Part shown: one piece after another, positions 56,151 to 64,000 of the stretch | Layout of the letters: each line of letters begins with the position of its first letter | Numbering within the stretch: the stretch's first letter is position 1 | Assembly: GCF_902686445.1 (NCBI RefSeq) | Contig: NC_062213.1 | Coordinates: 56,989,268 to 57,053,267, forward strand | Direction of reading: 5' to 3' | DNA length: 64,000 bases | DNA from: Sciurus carolinensis | Lineage: Eukaryota; Chordata; Mammalia; Rodentia; Sciuridae | The notes under the pieces: generated by a model | Databases searched by the model: none | The model's input: the letters and a program-made list of their open reading frames with translations, nothing else | Told to the model about the DNA's origin: nothing | Program-made: the position numbers and the translations under genes

Positions 56151-57238
56151 GAAGAGATAATGTCTCATTATCCCTTGCTACACCACCATCTGGATAACAT
56201 CTTTATTTAGTGCTTTTTATTCCAGCCAAATTGTCTCAGTGCCAAATCACCAAAACAAACACAAAAGAAATTTAAAGGTAAACACACACAAATACATCCT
56301 AACACAGATATACTCTGTAACCACCACCAACATAAAAACTGGTTTCAATCATTAAGTTAAATAGAAGCACAAATGTCTACAAAACACTAATGTTTTGTTT
56401 TAAGAAACATTTAAATACAGTTATTTTAACAGAACAGTACACTTTAATGGAAGCATTCTATTTTCATCTAAATTTCAGGAGCCAATGTCAATTGAGCCAA
56501 TAGCTTTTTTTTGTTGTTGCTGTCCTAATTAATTGTACATGACAGTAGAATGTATTTATGTATTTTGATGGACCATACATAAATGAAGTGTAATCAAGGA
56601 TCTGCAAGACGGTTTTGTAAAAGTCAAGATACTTAATATTTTTAACTTTGCAGAAAATAAGGTCTCTGTCACACTTAACCTTCATAGCACGAAAGGAACC
56701 ATTGAAAATAGTAAATAAACTGTGTTCCAATTAATCCTCATTTACCTAAGCAGAGGGCAGGCCAGTTTGACCCCAAGGCTGTAGCTAACCAAACCCTAGT
56801 CTATGCATGCAAAACCTGAGCTGTTTGAAAACACTTTGCCAGTGAGGATAGGCTACTCATGAAAGAACATATTGTTAATATTGTTAATCCCACTGAATTT
56901 CCAATGCTCTAAACTTCAGCTCTAAAATTCCATAAGATTGAAGATTCCTTTGCTCTAATGGTAACTAATTTTATATTTAAAATCCATCTTTTTGCTGTTT
57001 TTTTATAAATCAAATATATTTGTAAAATACCACCAAACTTATTGCTAAATGTTACACTGGTGTGAATGCTCTAAATTGAGGACTCTTCCAACTGGCCAGC
57101 ATTCATACCTCAGACTCTTCTTTTCTTTTGGTTATAGCTGAAAGATCAGCGCTCCAGAGGCTAAGGCCCCTGCTGGGACACCAGGGCTCACCCCACCCGC
57201 CTGCTGAAGAACAGGACCTTCAGAAATCCTTCCCCTTT
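56151..57238. other. Noncoding sequence with a short LINE-1 3'-end relic
   Basis: 56505-56600 looks like a reversed L1 3' end ('ttgtacatgacagtagaatg', similar to 7460-7500). The rest shows no gene or named repeat. Confidence 0.4.
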
Positions 57239-57239
57239 G

Positions 57240-57500
57240 TCCTATATTATCCTTCAGTTTACCTTCCCTACTGAATCATTTCCACCAGAATATAACATGT
57301 CGCTTGTCTTCAAGATAAAACATTTTAACTCTACTTTCCCAAACTACTATAGCTCATTTCTCTGACCTTCTTTGCAGTAAAACTCCTTCAAAGAATTATC
57401 TGTCCATACTTTCTCCAATTCCTTTGTACCAGAGGAAAGTTCACTTTGACTTTGGTGATCTCAAATCCATTGGTGCCTGTAGATGTGCCAACTGCTCTCC
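57240..57500. mobile_element. Possible L2/CR1-like relic
   Basis: 'ttgcagtaaaactccttcaa', 'agaattatctgtccatactt' and 'gtgatctcaaatccattggt' recall an ancient L2-type coding stretch. The match is weak and by memory only. Confidence 0.3.
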
Positions 57501-57788
57501 CATGCTTTAACTTACTAATTCTTTACCACAGGATATTTGCCAGACTTATGGATATGGCTCTGACTTTTTGCAAATTTGCTGAAGAGTGGAGAAAAGCAGA
57601 TAGAGTGGAGTATTTGTTGAGCACTACCACATCTGGCAAAATGACTTACAGCAATAGTTTTCTTTACTATATTGTTGCAGTGAGGTAACATAAGCTGTGC
57701 ATTTTGGTGATTCTTTAAAGCCTAGGATACATGTGTGATTTCTGATGACAAAATTTCAGTTTAAATTTTGTTATAAAATAGTCCCTTT
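57501..57788. other. Unique noncoding sequence
   Basis: No gene or named repeat seen. Confidence 0.35.
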
Positions 57789-58002
57789 CCGGGATCTGTA
57801 GTATATGCCAGTAATCCCAGCGACATGGGAGGCTGAGGCAGGAGGCTCCCAAGTTTGAGGCCAACTTCAGCAATTTAGCAAGATCCTATCACAAAATAAA
57901 TAAAATAAAATATTAAAGTAAAAAATAAATAAATAAAAGTCATTATATAGTTTAGTGGTAAAGTGCCCCGAGTTAAATCCCCAGTGACACCCCCCAAAAA
58001 AA
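57789..58002 (+). mobile_element. B1-dID composite SINE
   Basis: B1 head ('ccagtaatcccagcgacat', 'gggaggctgaggcaggagg'), expanded A/TAAA linker (about 57893-57938), and eroded ID tail ('tagtttagtggtaaagtgcc'). Confidence 0.85.
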
Positions 58003-58742
58003 TTAGTCCTAAAATGAGAATAAGCAAAAACATATAGCTATCTTATGAAAAATTAAGCAGTGCAGTAATCATGGTACTGTTCTTCACCCTGTACATTTTG
58101 ACCATAAACATCATCCTTTTAAAATGTGTAGCAATAATATTCAGCAATATTATTTGTGTGTTAATAATTGAATTCCTATGTTTCAGCCACTTTATGTACA
58201 TTTTATCATTTAACATTATTGTAGTAGTGACACTTTTATAGTTTTAACTACCATCCTATCCTTAATGGAATCTAAAAAACAAACAGCAAAAACAAAAAAC
58301 CTCCCAAGTTATGAGTTAGCCAACAAGTTAAATTCTCAAAACATGCTTCAAGTACTCCACCTGCCCCTAAGGCAAGATTAGTTCAACAGGTTCTTCCATT
58401 AATTAAATTCTGCCTGTTTTGTAATTTCCTCCCAGTGCAATAAATCCACCCTTCAAGGCCAGCTCCTCAATTTGCATTTTCTAATCCCTGTTGAAATGGA
58501 ACTGTACTTCCCTAAGACACCACTTCCTGCAGTTAAACAGGAAGCATAATGGTACTGCTTTCTCAGATAGAGAAATCCAAGAGTGCCCTAGAATCCACTC
58601 ACTCTATGGATTCTCAAATTTCTCAAATTTCTCTAGATTCTCTATCACACATGAGTAACTAAGAGGTGGTACACCCTAGTGGTTCCTGGGGTCTGACATT
58701 TCCTCCTCTTCTGTTTCAACTTTCAGATGGACACTTGCTGTC
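58003..58742. other. Unique noncoding sequence
   Basis: No gene recognised. 'caaatttctcaaatttctc' is a minor tandem at about 58614-58634. Confidence 0.4.
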
Positions 58743-58747
58743 AAACC

Positions 58748-59125
58748 TGTAAGAAAACCCACGAAAACCATGCTGGACACAGGAAATCACATAAGGGAGT
58801 TTATTAAGCAAACAGAGTGTCTCCCTGCAGGGTAAGAGAGAAAATGAGATGAAAGAGAAAGGGTGCGTGCTAGAGAGAGTGGAAAAGCGAGGAGGAGAAA
58901 GAAAGTGAGTCACAGGGAGAGAAAGCATGAGAAAAGATGGCAGGGTATCTACCCTGAAGCAGTTGAATTCCACCAGGCTAACAGGGGACCAATAAATGAA
59001 GAAGAATACTTGCAAGTTGACTGATGAACCAATAGCTAGCTAGGATGTTCACAGACTGACAGTAGCTGGGAGGTGGGGAAATGGTTGCAACGGAAAGGGT
59101 GGGGAGAGCAGCTTTGTACATTATA
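58748..59125 (-). repeat. 3' LTR of the ERV
   Basis: 378 bp; on the plus strand 'tgtaagaaaaccc' to 'tttgtacattata'. The last base pair has mutated the element's TG start to TA. An AATAAA signal is present on the minus strand at 58800-58805. Confidence 0.9.
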
Positions 59126-59144
59126 TTCCCCCGTTTCTGTTTTT
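59126..59144 (-). other. Polypurine tract beside the 3' LTR
   Basis: Minus strand 'aaaaacagaaacgggggaa', immediately upstream of the 3' LTR. This is the expected place for the plus-strand DNA primer. Confidence 0.8.
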
Positions 59145-62100
59145 ATAAGAAAATCTTTTGTTCTCCAGTTCTTTCCCACCTTATCTCTCCTTCCTGCCTA
59201 AGTGACTAGGGCTGGTTTTGCAGGTGAAATGTAAAAAGTCCAATCTCCCAGGGGCAGTCTTCAACTTCCAGACTTCCAGAGGCAGATGGTTTTCATGGAC
59301 TTCGTTTCCTTGATTTGACTGATCCCCTATTTCTACACTAACTGCCTGTCCCCAATTCTGGCTTCATTCACCCCTCTAATTTTAGGAACTCCTTTACTGT
59401 TACAGGGAAAGGGGTCAATGACCGCTCTGGCTTCTTCGAGCTGGAAGGGGACAGCATGGGGCAAGCAGTTTGGAGTTCCCTTTTTAGAAATTGGGTTAAT
59501 CCAGGGGTCCACGGTAGAAGTCTGGTTGGGAAAGGCATCTGGGGGTGGGTGCTTCTATGAGAGAAGAACAAAAAGACATGAGTACTGAAATGAGATTAAT
59601 ACAATATAAATGTTGCAGAATCTGGAACATGCCAATGAACATCATAAAGATGACAGAAGTCAATAATTCCTCACCAGGGGGTGGAAGAACTGAGAAGTTG
59701 TTCCCATAACAAGGCCTAGCAAGGGTTGGAGAGGAGAGGCCCTTATTTGGGAACTTTAACATTGTCCAGGTTATCAGGAATGTAACCTTTTTAGAGATCT
59801 CTATACTTCTGTTACTTAGGGCTAGATAAGCATACTAGCAGACATAGATTAAGCCTACCTGTGTAGCTTAGGAAGGTCTATAGGCCTTAAACTGACTAAA
59901 ACTTCTGACTCTGGCAGTTTCTCTTGATAGTTATCAGGTACATTTGCCTAAGAATCTCTCTTTTGTAGCTTTTAGTCTTTAGTCTAGTGAGCTAACACCA
60001 GTGTACATCTTAAGTTACATTTAACTATTATTTCTTTTAAATGCCCAAGAATGGCTATATTTTGGTTTTAACTGTTTTGCTAGGTGTTTAAGATCAAGCT
60101 GGTAAAAGTGACCTGTTCCTGTCTGTTAAAGAATCAGCTGAGTTCCCACAGGGGTCACTCATAGAGAACTTGAGAGCCTTAGCTTTAGTGTTGTCCATTA
60201 GGCAGGGTCTCCTCAATGAGGTGGCTTCCCTTGAAAGCACCAGGGATGTCTCCTTTTTTCCTTGACCCTCCTCTGCAGCAGGTGCACTGAGTGGCTTTTC
60301 ATCCTCTAGCGTCCTCATCAATCTCCCTGTTTGGGAGGTTGTGTGACCCAGAGTTACAAACCTCCTTAGAGAAGTCCTCTTGTTCCCTGGATTCAGGCTG
60401 ACTGGGGCAAAACCCAAATATGGACTTTTCTTGACCACTGTATTTAATCTCAATCTTTAAGTCTGATCTTAACCATCCAGCAAGCCAGTCTCACCAGTCA
60501 TAAAGTAAGAGTACTGGGTATTAACTTCAATGTCTATAACTTTACAGTTATTTAACCCCTTTTATCTAATCGGGGTCTACATTATCTGTCCTATAGGTGA
60601 TGGCTTACTATTTATTTCAAGTTAATCTTCAGCGTACTTCTGCAAAATATTAATCAGGCAACAGTTAGACTTTACAAGAAAAATACAAAATGGAATCACC
60701 AACAGTAAAACATTCAGTTTGTGCAATAACTATCTTGAATTTTGGCTGAGTTATTCATTATATCCCCTTTTTGAGATCACAGTAGTCTTTACAACAAACA
60801 TCAAACCTTTGAACACAACTTTAAATGAGGTAAAGTCTGGCTTACTTTGGAGCCATTCTAATGTACAGCAGGGTTGTGAGGCAGAGCCTTATCTCAGGTA
60901 AGGTGGGACTTTTCCTGAAGCTAATTTTTTCCTCTTTTACCATGACCAGCATGACCAAATTCTCAAGTTCAGTGAGGGTCAAAGGAGTATTAGAAAATAA
61001 AGGTTTATAAATACAGCACAATAATCTTTATATATGTATGTAAGCATTATTCTTTGTTTTCAGGAAAGTTACAGGGACTAGGACATCTATGTAACTTTTT
61101 TCACAGCTGCAAAGTGCAGTGTTAGGAGCTCTATGTAGCTCTCAAGGAAGTCCACTGTCCAAAGTTACTGTAAGGTGGGCAGGAACCAGAGAAGGGAGCT
61201 GATGAAACACTGGTTATCTAGCAAAATAATTTCTTCCTGCCCAAGAGCTGTGTGCCTGAGATCAATGTACTGCCACAGCAGTTAGGTATCTTGTGCCCCT
61301 GCATAGGAGCACTCCCAGGCACCAGGTATGCCATAGTCATGAGGTCAGGGACCCCAATCTCAGTCACTGTTATCCCATTTTTTTCTACTGTGCATTACAC
61401 TCTTTCTTAAATGTCATTTTAAGAAGTTTACATATATTGACTCCTGAGTCTATATGAACATTAGTTAACACAATTTAACATTATATCTAAAACATGAATT
61501 AAAGAAAGGCTGAGAGAGTTTTTAGCTTTCCTTTTGTGTGGCAAAGTGGTAAAATGCTTTCATGCTTAACCTTTAAACAAATCAGGCTCTCAATAACTTT
61601 TAGAAATACATATAATAAATTTTACATATACCCTATTGATGACAGGTCCTATAATAGAACATTAAATGATAGGTTTACCATTACAGACAAGTTTAGCAGT
61701 TTGATAAATTTTCTGCTTTAAAGGCTTGTATACCTGGAAAATATGAACACATTTAATATGCAAAGAATAATGTTTAAGTATGTTACTCCATGGAATAACT
61801 TTGTAAATCAATCAGATGTCTCTAACCCACACGTTTGAGTAATCTCATACATGTCAATTCTAATTACCAACAGTATTTGAAAAAAAACCAAGATATCAGA
61901 CAAATGTACCAACAGTATTTGCCATCTCTTTCTTGTTGAAGAAAAGTCCTAGAAAAATTGATGTTAGACATTTTATAAACATCAACATTTTATTAGTTTG
62001 ACCACCTAGAGACTTGTGAGTTAATTTTAAAGACATTTTACTTCTATTAGTTTACCCAATTTAAATTGAACCTTTTTAAATCACATGAATTAAAAGTATT

Positions 62101-63495
62101 TGGATCCATTTTTTAAATTTTAATTTTTATGCTCACTTATATTTAACACAAAAGCAAAGGCCTTGCAATGTTTATCTCCATTGCAATGTAACAGATGTTC
62201 AAAAATAACTCGAGTTGGATAAAAAGAACTGATCAAAAATCATTAACCTAGGTATGTAGGATCAAAATTGTGAGCTCAAAAATATAGTATTTAAGAAAAA
62301 CAAAAGTCCTAGAAGAAAAATGATAATGACCATTAATTATAGCATGAGAAAATGAGAAAGAGAAGGGCAGAGAGAAAAGATGAGAAGGAGAGATAAAGTG
62401 ATCTATGTTGCAGCCCAGGAGAAATTTAAAATGGACACTTTTTTCTTTTCTTGGGTTTGAGACTGGTCTCCCACTGTGCCTTCTTCCATTTACATTTCAA
62501 TGTAAGCCTTGACTGACATCTGAAGGGAGCTAAGGGGTTCTAGCAGAAACTTGATTCCTAGGGCATTTTAACCCTTTTTTCCTGGTTAGTAATTAATTCA
62601 GATTTGGATGCAAAAAATTGTTAAACATTACCTCCCACTACTTGTGGGGAATGGGGCTGCTATATCATACTCCTTACTGGGACATGCCACTGAGGTTAGA
62701 CTGGTTACTCCCTCCACACCAGCTTATGTGGGACCTTGTGGCAGGAGGACTAGGTGGGCTGGGCCGGGGAATGGAAGTAGAAACAGAATAGGGTAAAGGA
62801 GATGGAGAAGCAGGGGATGACAGAGAAGCAGGGACCAGAGGCGCCTGAGCCTGCAGGAAGAGCCAAGAAGCAAGAAAGAAAGAGACTTGAAGATAAGGAA
62901 TCCCTTTCCATCTGCCTGCTTGCTACACAAACAAATTTTGATGGCTTTAAGCCGGGGGTCAGGCAAAGGGTTCCTAGGGTTGAATCTGCCAGAATGGAGG
63001 ACCCAGATCCCATGGTGGAGACTGACACAGCCAAGTCTTTGGCCAGGGTATCCCAAGGCCAGAGTAGTCAGCTGGAGATGAAGGGCAGCACATTGATGGT
63101 GTCATCACACAAGCACCAATGTGTGCCAGGCAAACGCCGAGGAGAGTTGAGGACCTGATATCAGGGTTTTCAAGTGCGAGCACGACCGCGAGAGGAGCCT
63201 CAACCCTGAGAGAGAATCTCCACCATACTATCAGGAATCCACGTGACAGATAAGACTGACTAAGGGGCCAGTCATAACTATAAAAGTTGTGGCTGGGGGT
63301 ACCCCCACCCCTCAGCTGCCTCGAGGGTCCTGGATAAACAGGCCTAGGGTAACCGGCCTAGAGGACTCACCAATCTGAAGTCTGGTGATGGATGCAGAGC
63401 AGAGCATACGGGCAGAATGGAAGGTGAGGCTGTGTCTGGGGGGCACTGGGGTTCAGATGGGGTTCCACTTGCTTAAGAGACAGTGGAAGAACCCA
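59145..63495 (-). pseudogene. ERV internal remnant, no intact gene
   Basis: On the minus strand, an ATG at about 63013, some 500 bases past the 5' LTR, opens a short frame starting MGSGSS. This is the place and N-terminal glycine context of a Gag matrix start, but the frame ends within about 90 codons and I cannot confirm homology. Open pieces at 60453-60094 and 59762-59496 have no domain I can name; the latter has a hydrophobic stretch where an envelope end might lie. The AT-rich middle (61-62.4 kb) shows no polymerase motif. Non-autonomous or deleted origin are both possible. Confidence 0.55.
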
Positions 63496-63512
63496 TTCAA
63501 GTCACGGCACCA
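63496..63512 (-). other. Primer binding site, tRNA-His type
   Basis: Minus strand 'tggtgccgtgacttgaa', one base after the 5' LTR. It matches the complement of the tRNA-His 3' end (tggtgccgtgactcgga) except at two positions. tRNA-His priming is typical of some class I retroviral lineages such as the HERV-H group. Confidence 0.85.
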
Positions 63513-63513
63513 A

Positions 63514-63890
63514 TGTAAGAAAACCCACAAAAAGCACGCCGGACACAGGAAATCACATAAGGGAGTTTATTAAGCAAACAGAGTGTCTCCCTGCAGGGTA
63601 AGAGAGAAAATGAGATGAAAGAGAAAGGGTGCGTGCTAGAGAGAGTGGAAAAGCGAGGAGGAGAAAGAAAGTGAGTCACAGGGAGAGAAAGCATGAGAGA
63701 AGATGGCAGGGTAGCTACCCTGAAGCAGTTGAATTCTGCCAGGCTAACAGGGGACCAATAATGGAGAAGGATACTTGCAAGCTGACTGATGAACCAGTAG
63801 CTAGCTAGAATGTTCACAGACTGACAGTAGCTGGGAGGTGGGGAAATGGCTGCAATGGAAAGGGTAGGGAGAGCAGCTTTGTACATTACA
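63514..63890 (-). repeat. 5' LTR of the ERV
   Basis: 377 bp, 'tgtaagaaaaccc' to 'tttgtacattaca' on the plus strand. The AATAAA signal on the minus strand is at 63566-63571. Both TG and CA ends are intact. Confidence 0.9.
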
Positions 63891-64000
63891 AAACCTCTGA
63901 GGCACAAAGATGGGAATGATCTATATCTAACCTATTGGCCATGATGTTATCTTCCCTAATAGTTTCACTTCAAAGATGCAAAGAAGTAGATGGGTGTCCT

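Larger units (their letters stand above)
58743..63895 (-). mobile_element. Endogenous retrovirus, small and degenerate, minus strand
   Basis: Two LTRs of 377-378 bp bound an internal region of about 4.4 kb and are flanked by a perfect 5-bp duplication 'aaacc' (58743-58747 and 63891-63895). The PBS near the right LTR and the purine-rich tract near the left LTR fix the minus orientation. No intact gag, pro, pol or env frame exists, and the internal region is about half the usual proviral size. The LTRs differ at about 18 of 378 positions by my count (about 5%), so the insertion is moderately old. It cannot encode a virus. Confidence 0.9.

Noticed and set aside
62802..63158. A 118-codon charged open frame on the plus strand
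   Set aside because: It is antisense to the ERV 5' internal region, and a minus-strand orientation is fixed by the PBS and polypurine tract.
63497..63907. A 136-codon minus-strand open frame, also seen in part at 58716-59015
   Set aside because: It lies in the LTRs of the ERV and is repeated only because the LTR is. It is not a retroviral structural gene.

Overview
The window is mammalian nuclear DNA from a rodent, most likely a sciurid (squirrel, marmot or ground squirrel). The evidence is composite SINEs that join a 7SL-derived B1 head to an ID-like tail, a free ID element, and rodent-type LINE-1 families with tandem 5' promoter monomers. I found no host protein-coding exon, tRNA gene, rRNA gene or CRISPR array. 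It looks like a gene desert or a long intron, and by eye about 60% of it is LINE-1.

Layout. 1-3.39 kb is mostly unique sequence with SINE and MIR relics. 3.39-25.06 kb is a nest of LINE-1 insertions: an old minus-strand L1, a 5'-inverted (twin-primed) L1 inside it, then L1-M, L1-B and the 3' part of L1-C, all plus strand. 25.06-37.84 kb is mixed sequence with old L1 pieces, an ID SINE, a B1, MIRs, an L2 relic, two solo LTRs and a probable processed retrocopy. 37.84-47.77 kb is a second nest in mirror orientation: an L1 5'UTR, a short L1 piece, near full-length L1-D on the minus strand, and the 5' part of another L1. 47.8-58.7 kb holds unique sequence, SINEs, a solo LTR and an old L1. 58.74-63.90 kb is a small, degenerate endogenous retrovirus on the minus strand. 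It has two LTRs, a 5-bp target duplication and a tRNA-His-like primer binding site.

Main result. The two L1 nests are two halves of one history. Each of three L1 elements is cut at one point, with one half on the plus strand in the left nest and the other half on the opposite strand in the right nest. Matching target-site duplications are split between the nests in the same way. The two inverted L1 copies inside the nests, L1-B and L1-D, share a tract of about 2.05 kb that is almost identical, including several disabling mutations, while the sequence on both sides of the tract differs by several percent. The simplest reading is an inversion of about 20-24 kb by crossover (with gene conversion) between two inverted L1 copies, or an assembly error that mimics one. 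Turning the segment back restores all three elements and the target duplications.

Other points: three different L1 5'UTR designs (tandem units of about 138, 586 and 459 bp, the last with YY1-type sites), telomere-like TTAGGG-variant runs in L1 3'UTRs, an intact 348-aa L1 ORF1 beside a dead ORF2, and an 11-residue duplication in the ORF1 coiled coil. All calls come from reading the sequence. Family names without a stated motif rest on remembered consensus features, and boundaries are accurate to roughly 5-30 bases unless a duplication fixes them.
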